A DNA stretch of 50,243 nucleotides, from contig JAFGWN010000085.1 of assembly GCA_016937115.1 (NCBI GenBank), positions 1 to 50,243 on the forward strand. Reading direction: 5' to 3'. The position numbers and the translations under genes were made by a program. The notes under the pieces were generated by a model. The model was not told where the DNA came from, did no database searches, and was given only the letters and a program-made list of their open reading frames with translations. Of this stretch, positions 7,012 through 16,900 are shown piece after piece. Numbering within the stretch: position 1 is the stretch's first letter; each line of letters opens with the position of its first letter. Origin of the DNA: Balneolaceae bacterium. GTDB taxonomy: Bacteria > Bacteroidota > Rhodothermia > Balneolales > Balneolaceae.

Positions 7012-8573
7012 TACTTTGCTCTTATTTTTGGAATCATGCTTTTGATGATACCCCATACGCCTTTTGCCGGTTTACGCACCCGTTTATTGCGTTCAACGGC
7101 TTTCTCAATGATATCCGGCTGAAATATATCGATCTCTTCTTGTACCCGGGCCGGGCCGTACGTCCTGGGCGGCGTTTCGTTAATGTTTTTGCGATGGTCT
7201 GAAGTTGATCCTTTATTACGAGAAGCGGAGCTTTCGGATGGCCTTGACTGTTGATTCTTTGATGGATCGTTTTCTTTCTTGTCCGGAGCAGATTTTTTCT
7301 GCTGGCTTTTTGTAGTCTTTTGCCCGGCACTTTTCTGCGCTTGCTGTTTTGAGGGTTTAGAATCGGTTTTCTTGGATCCTGGCCGCTCTTTTTGGGGCTT
7401 TGGTCTGGGTGCAGCCTGTTTTGATTCAGATGGTGATTTGCCTTTTGATTTTTCAGCTTTCTTTCCAGGCAGCGGCATCTCTTTCAGCTGATCTCCAACG
7501 ACATTTTCGATCGCCTGGAAATATTTTTTAGCCTTCGGGTTCACCAAGGTTATAGCCGTACCCGTTTTGTCATAACGGCCGGTTCGGCCAATACGATGGA
7601 TATAATCTTCGGGATTATTTGGAACGTCAAAATTGATAATCACCGAAATGTTATCGATATCAATACCACGCGACAACACATCTGTGGCTACCATGACCGG
7701 AAACTGTTTGTTCTTAAACGCTCTGAGCGCTTCATTACGTTCTTGCTGGCTGCGGTCGCCATGCATACTTACGGCTTTTACACCCCGTTTTTTCAGCGTC
7801 CGTTCCAGCTGGTCCGTCCCCCGTTTTGTTGCGGTAAAAATCAAGGCGGTCTCCCACTCCATGGTATCAAACAGATGCTCAACAAGTTTTACTTTCTCAT
7901 TCTGTGAAACAAAGTACACTTGCTGGTCAACGCTATCTGCCGGTTTTGAAGCTTCAATAGCTATCGTAACCGGATCTTTCATCACCTTGTTAACCATTCG
8001 CTTTAATTCGTTTGGAAGCGTAGCAGAAAACAGGAGAGTTTGCCGCTGCTCGGGCACACTTTTTATGATTTTGGTAACATCAGGAAGAAACCCCATATCC
8101 AGCATGCGGTCGGCTTCATCCAAAACCAGGTAGTTAATATGACTGAAGTCAATATTCAGGATATTCATCTGGTCGAGCAGCCGTCCGGGCGTTGCCACTA
8201 TAATATCAACTCCTGCCCTGATGGCCTTGGCCTGTTCCGAAAAGTCACTCCCGCCAATTACTATAGCTGATGTAATACCGGTATGATACCCAATCGCAAA
8301 AATCTGTTCATCAATCTGCTGGGCCAGCTCACGCGTGGGTGAAAGGATAAGGGCTTGGGTGTGATCGTTCTTGTTTTTCAGAATTTTCTGCAAAAGCGGA
8401 ATAACAAACGCGCCGGTTTTACCGGTGCCCGTTTGTGCAGAGCCCAGCACGTCTTTGCCCTGTAATACAAGCGGGATGCTCTGTTCCTGAATCGGTGTGG
8501 GCTCTTTGTAGCGCAAATCATTCAACCCAAGATAAATGGTCTCTTTTAAATCAAAATCTTTAAAACTGCTCAA
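7011..8573 (-). CDS. DEAD-box ATP-dependent RNA helicase, RhlE-like
   Basis: A 520-residue helicase. The two RecA-like domains fill residues 1-370: Q motif F-L..L....PTPIQEQSIP (about 9-34), Walker A AQTGTGKT (46-53), PTREL (79-83), TPGR, DEAD (152-155), SAT (183-185), and HRIGRTGR (326-333). Residues about 371-490 are a disordered Lys/Ser/Pro/Gln-rich tail, typical of RNA-annealing extensions, which ends in an Arg/Lys-rich segment. RhlE-type helicases remodel rRNA and mRNA, often in the cold. The start is TTG, because the Q-motif begins right after it and no in-frame ATG lies between it and an upstream stop. The gene is translationally coupled to plsC. Confidence 0.9.
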   Translation of the reverse strand: MSSFKDFDLKETIYLGLNDLRYKEPTPIQEQSIPLVLQGKDVLGSAQTGTGKTGAFVIPLLQKILKNKNDHTQALILSPTRELAQQIDEQIFAIGYHTGITSAIVIGGSDFSEQAKAIRAGVDIIVATPGRLLDQMNILNIDFSHINYLVLDEADRMLDMGFLPDVTKIIKSVPEQRQTLLFSATLPNELKRMVNKVMKDPVTIAIEASKPADSVDQQVYFVSQNEKVKLVEHLFDTMEWETALIFTATKRGTDQLERTLKKRGVKAVSMHGDRSQQERNEALRAFKNKQFPVMVATDVLSRGIDIDNISVIINFDVPNNPEDYIHRIGRTGRYDKTGTAITLVNPKAKKYFQAIENVVGDQLKEMPLPGKKAEKSKGKSPSESKQAAPRPKPQKERPGSKKTDSKPSKQQAQKSAGQKTTKSQQKKSAPDKKENDPSKNQQSRPSESSASRNKGSTSDHRKNINETPPRTYGPARVQEEIDIFQPDIIEKAVERNKRVRKPAKGVWGIIKSMIPKIRAK

Positions 8574-8744
8574 CGTAAGTATTGATTAATTGATATTGAT
8601 GCGAAGCTAAATATAGCCTTGTTTTCGTAAAGAAACGACTATTTTGCCAAATTGATTAGCTTTAAACTTAAATTTTTTATCACCTTGAAAAATGGATACC
8701 TTCATGAATCAATAAAACATATTAAGTAAAAATTATTTTATACA

Positions 8745-9467
8745 ATGATCCATCAAAAATTAACTTTCAGTATTGTTGCCTCTGTGATGATGATTGCAAT
8801 GATCATAACCGGTTGCGACTCTGATTCATTTGAAGGAGAGGCTGATCTTGAATCTAATATCGATAGCGTAAGTTATGCTTTTGGCTTTTTAAACGGACAG
8901 CAGCTAAGCCAGCAAGGGATGAGCGATCTTGATCCTGAGCTGTTTGCCAAAGGTATGCAGCAAGCTATGAATGAAGACTCTTCCCAAATTAATAAAGACA
9001 CGCTTCGATCCCTGCTGCAATCCTATCAGATGAAGGCCCAGGCGAAAGCACAACGCCAGCGTGCGGCCGAAGCACAGGAAAACCAAGAAGCAGGCGAAAA
9101 ATTTCTTGCTGAAAATAAGACAAAAGAAGGCGTTCAAACAACCGAAAGCGGCCTGCAGTACAAAGTTCTCGAAGAGGGATCGGGTGCAAGTCCTACTGCT
9201 GAAGATACTGTAACAGTGAATTATAAAGGCACCCTTCTAAATGGTGAAGTTTTTGACAGTTCCTATGAACGCGGTCAGCCAGCTGACATCCCACTTAATC
9301 GTGTAATTCCCGGCTGGACCGAAGGCATTCAGCTGATGAAGGAAGGTGGAAAGTATAAGTTCTGGATCCCCGGTGACCTGGCATACGGACCCAACCCTCG
9401 TCCCGGCGGACCTATCGGACCCAATGAAACACTTATTTTTGAGGTAGAACTGATTGAAGTGAAGTAA
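8745..9467 (+). CDS. FKBP-type peptidyl-prolyl cis-trans isomerase, lipoprotein
   Basis: A 240-residue exported foldase of the FkpA/Mip type. The signal peptide ends in the lipobox IITGC (C24). Residues about 35-130 are the helical dimerisation domain (SVSYAFGFLNGQQLSQQG, then a long charged Q/A/R-rich helix). Residues about 131-240 are the FKBP domain: TESGLQYKVLEEGSG, VTVNYKGTLLNGEVFDSSYERG, VIPGWTEGIQLMKEGGKYKFWIP, LAYGP and LIFEVELIEV. The conserved aspartate, tryptophan and tyrosine of the active pocket are present. It should act on proline bonds of proteins crossing or leaving the envelope. A strong terminator follows 25 bp after the stop. Confidence 0.92.
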   Translation: MIHQKLTFSIVASVMMIAMIITGCDSDSFEGEADLESNIDSVSYAFGFLNGQQLSQQGMSDLDPELFAKGMQQAMNEDSSQINKDTLRSLLQSYQMKAQAKAQRQRAAEAQENQEAGEKFLAENKTKEGVQTTESGLQYKVLEEGSGASPTAEDTVTVNYKGTLLNGEVFDSSYERGQPADIPLNRVIPGWTEGIQLMKEGGKYKFWIPGDLAYGPNPRPGGPIGPNETLIFEVELIEVK

Positions 9468-9492
9468 ATATCACTTTTAAAATGACTATGTG

Positions 9493-9535
9493 TTCCGCCC
9501 CGTATATAGCTTTTGTACGGGGCGGAATTTTTTAT
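9493..9535. terminator. Strong intrinsic terminator
   Basis: Perfect 12-bp GC-rich stem TTCCGCCCCGTA (9493-9504) and TACGGGGCGGAA (9516-9527) with an 11-nt loop, followed by TTTTTTATT on the plus strand. It ends the FKBP transcript. The stop codon of the convergent ppa gene lies in the T tract, so it may also act on that side, though the minus-strand T tract is poor. Confidence 0.9.
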
Positions 9536-10227
9536 TCAAGTCCCTGCTGAATAAGGTTGAAGAGTTCTTGCTTTCCGTCCTCAAATTTTTGTTTGTAATC
9601 TTCCTGGCTCCTTTTAATTACCTCAAAAGCCTCCTCTCTTCCATAGATATCCGTAATTTCGCACTTCTGATCTCCGCTCGTGTTCGGCATTTCCTTGTAT
9701 GTTAAAAAATAGTGCCGAAGACGTTCAATTAAATCACTGGGCAATTGATAAATGTCGTCCATTTTCCCATAAAGAGCATCTCCTTTCATTACTGAAATAA
9801 TTTTATCATCGGCTTCTTCTCCATCAATCATACGTAAACCGCCAATGGGTTTGGCATCCAGAATGAGATCACCGTGGGGAATGTTTCGTTCGGTTATCAC
9901 ACAAACATCCAGCGGATCGCCATCTCCTGTGATGCCTTCTCGACGTGTTTTTTCCATACAGTATGCACCCACAGATTCACCGCAGTAAGTTTGTGGTACA
10001 AAACCGTACGGAAAGGGACAAATATTAGAAAAACGCTGGGGGCGATCCACCTTCAGATATCCGGTCTCTTTATCCAGTTCGTACTTCATGGTATCGCCTG
10101 GTACAATTTCAATAAATACGCGTACAACACCGGGTGCTTCTTTCCCTACGGATATGCCGTGCCAGGGATGGGGCTTGGAAAAAAGTTTTGAAAGTTTTAG
10201 AAAACGAGTGATGTCTTTTTTATCCAT
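9532..10227 (-). CDS. ppa: Inorganic pyrophosphatase (family I)
   Basis: A 231-residue soluble enzyme that hydrolyses pyrophosphate to two phosphates and so pulls biosynthetic reactions forward. The family signature GDGDPLDVCVI has its metal-binding aspartates at residues 102-107. Supporting motifs are IEIVPGDTMKYELDKETGYLKVDR (E-P.....K.E.d...g...vDR) and FPYGFVPQTYC. The body is longer than E. coli Ppa (about 175 residues) because of the N-terminal 30 residues and a helical C-terminal extension (EAFEVIKRSQEDYKQKFEDG), as in several Bacteroidota-type enzymes. It is a single-gene unit with a terminator-like hairpin just upstream. Confidence 0.92.
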   Translation of the reverse strand: MDKKDITRFLKLSKLFSKPHPWHGISVGKEAPGVVRVFIEIVPGDTMKYELDKETGYLKVDRPQRFSNICPFPYGFVPQTYCGESVGAYCMEKTRREGITGDGDPLDVCVITERNIPHGDLILDAKPIGGLRMIDGEEADDKIISVMKGDALYGKMDDIYQLPSDLIERLRHYFLTYKEMPNTSGDQKCEITDIYGREEAFEVIKRSQEDYKQKFEDGKQELFNLIQQGLE

Positions 10228-10290
10228 ATACTATCTTTGTTTTTGAAAAGTGATATAATTTAGTATATAGACAATTAAAGAAAAGCAAAA

Positions 10291-10332
10291 GGCTAAAAAA
10301 TAGCTCAAGCCGGCTATCAACCGGCCTGAGCT
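10291..10332 (-). terminator. Intrinsic terminator with no gene directly upstream
   Basis: Stem AGCTCAAGCCGG (10302-10313) and CCGGCCTGAGCT (10321-10332), 12 bp with one G-T-type pair and a 7-nt loop. On the minus strand it is followed by ATTTTTTAGCC. It lies between the ppa start and the terminator of the lipoprotein gene, so it would end a transcript starting inside 10333-10510, or act as an insulator in front of ppa. Confidence 0.7.
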
Positions 10333-10503
10333 TATACGTTGGCTTTTTCGGGGTACAACTTCTTAAGTCAGTATATCAAAATCATTTCGTCTTCACTTAT
10401 ACTAACTGCGATCTCATTACTTTGTTCCAAATTAATTTATAAAAATACTTGTGGTTGTAAATTACTATGAAACATAAAGTTAGTCTGACTTTACGACGGT
10501 TTA

Positions 10504-10540
10504 TTATAAAAAAGCCGTCCCAACTATAGCCGGGACGGCC
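10504..10540 (-). terminator. Intrinsic terminator of the 10571 lipoprotein gene
   Basis: Stem GCCGTCCC (10515-10522) and GGGACGGC (10533-10540), 8 bp perfect, loop 10 nt. On the minus strand the stem is followed by TTTTTTATAATAAA. It is placed 31 bp after the stop of the minus-strand lipoprotein gene. Confidence 0.85.
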
Positions 10541-10570
10541 TCAAAAATTGCGCGAATTTATTTCAGATTA

Positions 10571-11914
10571 TCACGAGGCAAGGTTTATAAGAATCAACAA
10601 CCTTGTATAAGCCTGTGCCTCGGCTTCACCGGCATCGGTAAAGTTTGTATCAACAATGCCTTCAACGCCTGTTGAAAATGCACTATATGCACTGAGCATC
10701 GTATTAAGATCGGCCGTGGCATCTAACGTAGACTCCAGTGTGGTCTTCAACCCGGCAGAACCACTAATAGCCGTGTTGGCATTAACAAACGCGCTACCGT
10801 TTACCGATGAATCGCTATTAAGGGCAGCCTGAACATCTTCATTGAACTGAACAAAAAATGAATCGATCTGTTCTTTCGAAGCATTGGTTGTACTGCGAAT
10901 TTCGGCCTGCAGTGTAGCTCCGGCATCGGCAAGGGCATCAATGGTACTGTCTGAAGCCTCCAGCACTTCTGCTTCGGTTCGGACAGCCGCATCAACAGCT
11001 ATAGAAGCGAGGTAATAAGCCTGCTTGCGCACTTCTGACTGTGCATCGGCTGACAGGCTTGAACTGTTTTTAACCAATACACGTGCACCAAAATCGGCTG
11101 CTTCAGCAACAGCCCATGCTTCCACTCCAGCTTCTAATTGAGCATTGGCTACGGCTTGAAGAAAGGCTTCAAAAGCGGCTTGTTGCTCTTCGGTACTTGT
11201 TGCAGCATGCAGCGCCGTTGCCAGTTGCACTTGTGCTTCTTGTTTAATTTGCACGATCTGGTCACGCTGTTCCTGGCTGATTTCTACTCCTTTTTCAGCA
11301 TAAAACCGGGCTTTTGCCTCTGCTGATGAAACCAGTGCGGCAGCGATATCCGTAGCATTTTGAGCATTGCTTTGAATGTCGGCAGCAATGTCGTTTTTCA
11401 CGGTTATTTCTATATCAGCCTTGGTAACAACGCCAGCATTTCCATTTGCTACAAGATTTTGAAATACCTCAGCCTCGGCAGACGATTCAAAAGAGATCGG
11501 CTGTACTGTAAAACTGCTGCCGTTTTGTACGTTCCCGGTCACAAATGCCTTGGCGGTTTCGCCTTCGCTTTCAGCGACGATTACAATGCGACTGGCGGCA
11601 TCTGCAGCAGCAGAGACGTCAACCTGGAGGGTATACTCCCCTTCGGCATTCGTTTCTGCTTGTGCATCGCCGATGGTTTGCAGCTCGCCGTCTGCCGTAA
11701 CATGGGCTGCAGTAACAACGGCTCCTTCAACAGCACTGATATTATCAGCATCTTTGTTGGCTTCGGATTGCTGGCTGCTGGTATTTTCAACCTTGCCGTT
11801 AAACGTAGCTTTATTGGGATCTTCCATGCCTCCTGTTGAGGAGTCGTTACAGGCGACACCTAAAACACATAGAGAAAGGATTAATAATAAATTTTTCGGT
11901 GATAGTAGTCTCAT
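10571..11914 (-). CDS. Large Ala-rich lipoprotein of unknown function
   Basis: A 447-residue protein I do not recognise. The signal peptide ends in the lipobox LGVAC (C22). Residues about 30-140 are beta-rich and look like one carboxypeptidase-regulatory or Ig-like fold (ATFNGKVEN, VEGAVVTAAHVTADGELQ, TNAEGEYTLQVDVS). From about 145 to 440 the chain is very rich in Ala, Glu, Gln, Asp and Ser with few prolines, suggesting long amphipathic helices, possibly a coiled or bundled outer-surface stalk. Base composition matches the neighbours. It forms a single unit with a clean terminator. It may be a cell-surface or outer-membrane structural protein. Confidence 0.7.
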   Translation of the reverse strand: MRLLSPKNLLLILSLCVLGVACNDSSTGGMEDPNKATFNGKVENTSSQQSEANKDADNISAVEGAVVTAAHVTADGELQTIGDAQAETNAEGEYTLQVDVSAAADAASRIVIVAESEGETAKAFVTGNVQNGSSFTVQPISFESSAEAEVFQNLVANGNAGVVTKADIEITVKNDIAADIQSNAQNATDIAAALVSSAEAKARFYAEKGVEISQEQRDQIVQIKQEAQVQLATALHAATSTEEQQAAFEAFLQAVANAQLEAGVEAWAVAEAADFGARVLVKNSSSLSADAQSEVRKQAYYLASIAVDAAVRTEAEVLEASDSTIDALADAGATLQAEIRSTTNASKEQIDSFFVQFNEDVQAALNSDSSVNGSAFVNANTAISGSAGLKTTLESTLDATADLNTMLSAYSAFSTGVEGIVDTNFTDAGEAEAQAYTRLLILINLAS

Positions 11915-12107
11915 GGTAAATAATTTTTAAGATTTGTGGTAACATCATCTTTAAATTATCTACCAAAATTAATGTTTCAAACCTGAGTAAATTCACTTTT
12001 AAATCCCTTTCAGGGAATATAGAAGCCTGAATATAAAACTAAATCCTTGTTATTTATCCGATTGATAACAAGCTCTTAAAACAGTATTAGTTGCCTCTAC
12101 ATTGGAA

Positions 12108-13961
12108 TTATGATGAAGACCATAAATAACTTTTTAATCCCGAATTTCGTGCAAGAAGATGCTCAACCCCTTTACAAAACACCGTACCCGACCCCAGAAT
12201 AGCAACTGATTTTCGTGCCCTGGTGACGGCCGTATACAATAATTCACGACTCAGTATTTTTGATTTTGCATCGGGTAGTGCCAGCCATACATTTTCGAAC
12301 TCTGATCCCTGACTCTTGTGCACAGTTAATACAAAGGCCGTGCTGAAGTCGGTCAACCGGGATGGCGAAAATCCCCGCACGGAGTCATTAATTTTAAAAA
12401 ACACCTTCTTATTTCCATCTGAATCCCGTGCACAAATGCCCAGATCACCGTTACTAAGTCCCAGTAAATAATCATTGCGGTTAATAATTACGGGCTTACC
12501 CGTGTACCATTCATCATAAGGAGATATCAACCCCTCATTTTTAAGTCTCTCCTGAATCTGTCTGTTCAAAAGATCTGTACCCCACATACCTTTGCGATGC
12601 GGGGACAATATTTGAAATTGACCATACATTTCAAGCATATCTTCCGGTGATTCTGCACCCCGTAACGATTTAAACCTTGTAGCTGTCTGCTCACCAATCA
12701 TTGACAAATAGCTGGCATACGAATCTGCCTGAATTAGTGTGGCATCCGGCAGTGAGGAGTCAGTTAAAATTGCACGAGCCTGTTCGACCTCCCCATTATT
12801 AATAGCTCGTGCTAAAAGCCCGATACCGCTTGATTCTTCAAACCGGTAACTTTTTTTAAGAAGGATAATATTGTCAATTAATGGTTTTGAGCCAACGGTG
12901 ATGTATTCATCGGGAATTGAAATTGAAATATTTCGAAGCAGCGCTGCCATATCATCACTCATCAAATTGGATGTATAATCGCCGCAGATATCGGCCATAA
13001 CGGCCCCCGCTTCTACGGATGAAAGTTGATCTTTATCCCCCAAAAGTATCAGTTTTGCCTTACCCGGTAGTGCATTCATCACGCTGTTCATTAATGCCTG
13101 ATCAATCATCGAGGCCTCATCGATAATAACAACATCACACGGTAATGGATTATCTTTATCATATTTAAAATGAGAAGAGTAACGCCGGGCCCCCAGTAAC
13201 TGATGAATCGTCACGGCCTCACCCGGGATGGCTTCCTGGATTTCATTGCCAATATTTAAAGCAGTTTTGGCTTCTGTAATCGATTCTTCCATTCGGGCAG
13301 CCGCTTTGCCGGTAGGAGCAGCCAGTGCAATGACAGGCCACCGTCCCTGGCGCTCATGTTGTTCCAAAAGCAGCGCCAACAGCCGCACGATAGTCGTAGT
13401 TTTTCCCGTTCCGGGTCCGCCGGAAATAACCGTAAACCGGTTATACACAGCCGCTGCTGCAGCTACTTTTTGCCAATTGGGTTCAACGCTTTCACTATTA
13501 GAAAAAAGTCGTGATATGCCATTCGAAAGCAGTTCAGCATCGACCGTTAAATCTTTATATTCTGCACGGCTAAGAATATGTTTTACAAGATTCTGCTCAA
13601 AACTCCATGATTTGTGGAAATACAAGCGGTTATCATCATCTAATATAAGCGGTTTAAAGTCGCCCGGCTGGCCAACTGCATAGCTTTTTTTCAGCGTAGA
13701 AATCCATTTATGAAGTGACGCTGTAACAGGTTGCTCCACATTTGATGCCTCATCAAAAAGTTTCTGTCCAGCGTATTCTTCAAGCCGAATACAGACATCC
13801 CCCTCCTGATAGGTTTTGCTCGTGAGACAAGCCGCCCAAATCACACCTTCATCAATTCCTGGTTCAACGTCCATAAGAAACCGGCAAAACTCCACATCAA
13901 TCGGGCTAAGAAATTCTTCATCCTGCAATGCCGACAGGTTTTGTAAAATGGCCTTATCCAT
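12108..13961 (-). CDS. recD: Exodeoxyribonuclease V alpha subunit (RecD)
   Basis: A 617-residue SF1B 5'-3' helicase, the fast motor of RecBCD. Motifs: Walker A ISGGPGTGKTTTI, motif Ia ALAAPTGKAAARM, Walker B VVIIDEAS, motif III LLGDKDQLSSVEAGAV, the TVHKSQGSEF loop and the terminal LLYTAVTRARKSV. The start was set at the ATG at 13961. It overlaps the recB stop as TGATG and has GGAGG eight bases upstream, a strong site for this window. A longer reading from 14003 would add 14 residues inside recB. Length fits E. coli RecD (608). Confidence 0.93.
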   Translation of the reverse strand: MDKAILQNLSALQDEEFLSPIDVEFCRFLMDVEPGIDEGVIWAACLTSKTYQEGDVCIRLEEYAGQKLFDEASNVEQPVTASLHKWISTLKKSYAVGQPGDFKPLILDDDNRLYFHKSWSFEQNLVKHILSRAEYKDLTVDAELLSNGISRLFSNSESVEPNWQKVAAAAAVYNRFTVISGGPGTGKTTTIVRLLALLLEQHERQGRWPVIALAAPTGKAAARMEESITEAKTALNIGNEIQEAIPGEAVTIHQLLGARRYSSHFKYDKDNPLPCDVVIIDEASMIDQALMNSVMNALPGKAKLILLGDKDQLSSVEAGAVMADICGDYTSNLMSDDMAALLRNISISIPDEYITVGSKPLIDNIILLKKSYRFEESSGIGLLARAINNGEVEQARAILTDSSLPDATLIQADSYASYLSMIGEQTATRFKSLRGAESPEDMLEMYGQFQILSPHRKGMWGTDLLNRQIQERLKNEGLISPYDEWYTGKPVIINRNDYLLGLSNGDLGICARDSDGNKKVFFKINDSVRGFSPSRLTDFSTAFVLTVHKSQGSEFENVWLALPDAKSKILSRELLYTAVTRARKSVAILGSGTVFCKGVEHLLARNSGLKSYLWSSS

Positions 13962-16900
13962 CACGATTCCCTCCGTAAAAACTGATCTAACGCCTTGATA
14001 CATGTTTTGTCAGGGCGATCGTAAAAAATGCCTTCTCTTCCCTCTTTGTTCATGCCTCTCAGAAATAAATAAAAAGCTCCACCCATATGTTTCTCATAGC
14101 TGTAGTCTGCTAACTTGTTTTTTAAAAATCGATGTAACGCCACCAGATAAAGATGATACTGGACATCATACATCGCTTCCCGCATCTCGTCTTGTAGTTT
14201 TTCTGTACTATAATCACGTACCGTGCTCCCAAGGTGATTGGTTTTGTAATCAAGAATATAAAACCGGCCTCCAAACCGGAAGGTAAGATCAATAAACCCT
14301 TTCATAAACCCTTCTGCAGCGAACCCGTTTAAAGAGGATGGTATTGAAGTATCGGGACGAATAACCGACAAGATCTCTTTCAACACTACAGGGTTTGTCG
14401 TAAAATAGAACTCCAGTTCAGCAATCATCTCTTTTGGATTGAGAACTGCAAGTGTCAATGCCGGATCCTCTTCAAGTAGTGGCTTCGAAATAACCGTGCC
14501 GAGCATCCTTTTTACGATAGGCACCCAGCGATCAGCAATATCCTGCATTTGGAGATTTTTAAGTATTTCCTCTTCCCATTCTCTGGATTTATTAAAATCA
14601 ATGTTTTCAAATATATGATGGACAGCCGTACCGGGATTGGGCCCTTTTGGGAACTCAAATATCGATGGGGAGACTGTACTCCGGGAAGCTTCTTCTTGCC
14701 GCTGTTCAAATGGTTCCTCAAAATATGCAAGATAATCCATATCATCATGCTCGCCTCTAATTAATGAAGAGAAGCTTGATATTTGATGACCGCCAGCCAG
14801 TGGAACAGCGGGGCCAAACGATCGTTCATGCAGCGCAGTGGTCGTACTTGTAGCAGTATACGTACCTGCCGGTATTGTATTAACATCAATAACGGGTGCT
14901 TCAATAAACGAATGTGCTGCAATCTTTTGTATACCCGACTGATACAAGGCCGGGTCACTTTCATCAAACTTTTGGCCCTTAAATATCGATGCCTCTAAAC
15001 TTTTAAACGACTCATGCTGGGGTAAAAACAAAAAGCCAAGGGGCGAATGCGCTGACTGTTTGGCAGGCGCCCAATTCATCACGCATTTATATTGTGCCCG
15101 TGTAATAGCAACATAAGCCAGCCGTATTTCTTCCGCTAATTCTTCCCGTGCTTTTAAATAGCGCTTCTCTGCACGATCGGGATCCGTTTTTCCACGGAAA
15201 TCGAGATATGTTTTGGTTCGGTCATCCGGGTCATGATAAACAATCGGACCACCATAGTCGTTATCCTGGCGCACGTACCATAAAAACGGACAGAAAACGA
15301 TGGGATACTCAAGTCCTTTGCTCTGATGAATGGTGACAATGTTTACAAGGTTTTCATCACTCTCCAGCCGAAGCTGTTCTTCTTCGTTTTCGGCGGAATC
15401 TTCATTCATCTTCCTCAGCAACCATTTCAAAAGACTGTGCATCCCTGCCTTGCCCCGCTGCTCTTCTTGCTGTATAAGTTCACCAAGGTGAATGAGATTC
15501 GTTAGTATCCGTTCCCCATTTTGCAGCTGCATTACCTTTTTCGCAATATTCGCCTGATGCATCAGTGAACGAAACATGAAAGAAAACCCATGATTCTGCC
15601 ACCTGGCATGCCAATCGGCGAATTGGCCAATGGTCTCAACCCATTGCTGTTCATCTTTTTGCAAGTTAAACAGTTTATTAGCCCGATACCCAAACATTGA
15701 AGAAGCAAGAGCAGCAATTACCAACGGTTCGCTGGCCGGCTCAGCCACTGCTTTAAGAACTGTATAGAGTTCTGCTGCTTCCTCACTTTTAAATACGTTT
15801 TTACGGCCTTGCGTGACACTTTTAATGCTTCGTTCTGCAAGCGCCTTCTTTATTTTTGTGGCCTGGAAATGATTGCGAACCAACACCGCAATGTCGCGTG
15901 CTTCTACAGGTCGGGTGCCAATTTTTGCCTGTCGTTCAAGAAACTGATGGATCTTAAAAGCCGTATCTGCAGCAGCATACTCATTGGCCGTGCCAATATT
16001 TAAGGGATATTCTTCCCCGGGAACCGTAAGCTGCCGTATTTCTAAAGGCACATCTTTTTCACCACCAATCGTCAATTTTCGGGGTGATTTGATACCCGGC
16101 TGTACAGGTTGGTACGGAATATTTTCAAGGATAAACGGATTAGCATGGTTATTAAATAAAGCATTTATGCCATCAATAAGCGTTGGGACCGACCGATAAT
16201 TATGGTCCAGGTTATACCTGTTGCCGGATGGAGCATCATCTTTAGCCTGCAGGTAGGCAAATATATCGGCTCCCCGAAATCCATAGATCGATTGTTTTGG
16301 ATCACCAATCATAAATAGTGCTGCATCGGAATGACCCCAATAAATCATTTTGAATATTCGGTATTGAACAGGGTCCGTATCTTGAAACTCATCCACCAGT
16401 GCAACCGGATATGCCTTTCGAATATTGTTACGAAGCTGAGTGCCCCTCTTGGAATTTGCAAGTGCATTTTCAAGCCCAACGAGCACGTCATCGTAAGAGA
16501 AGACCTGCAGTTCTTCTTTTCTTTCCCGGAGGCTTGAAGAAAGGTCATCAAAAAGTATGCGCTTGTAATACACATCAAAATCGTGCAGCGATTCAGCAAC
16601 AGCAATATATTCATCAACCTTCTTGAAAAACGAATGTTGCGGCGGGGGTTCAGTTGCAGATTTGGTCGTGTTTTCATCAATTATTGACTGACCGAATTTT
16701 ACAAATTGCTTGAAGAAATCGATCGGAGCCACGCCGTCTCGCATCCATGCACTCATGGAATTTCCCCACGTTGGAAGAGAGTTTTTGGGATATCTATTAC
16801 CATTCATCTGATCACCTCCAAGCAATGAAATAATATGATCTCCCTCCTTTGCCCACATTGCTTTCAGATCTTCAAATAAATCGGTGAGTGTACCAGCGGC

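Larger units (their letters stand above)
10228..10570. other. 343-bp gene-free interval
   Basis: No credible protein gene is present. It holds the ppa promoter region (about 10228-10290), the minus-strand terminator at 10291-10332, an AT-rich stretch of about 175 bp with only ORFs of 4-20 codons, and the terminator of the 10571 lipoprotein gene at 10504-10540. The arrangement, with two minus-strand terminators around a stretch lacking ORFs, would fit a small RNA. Confidence 0.5.

Noticed and set aside
10467-10529. 20-codon plus-strand ORF near 10467
   Set aside because: It runs into the terminator stem at 10515 and has no start signal.
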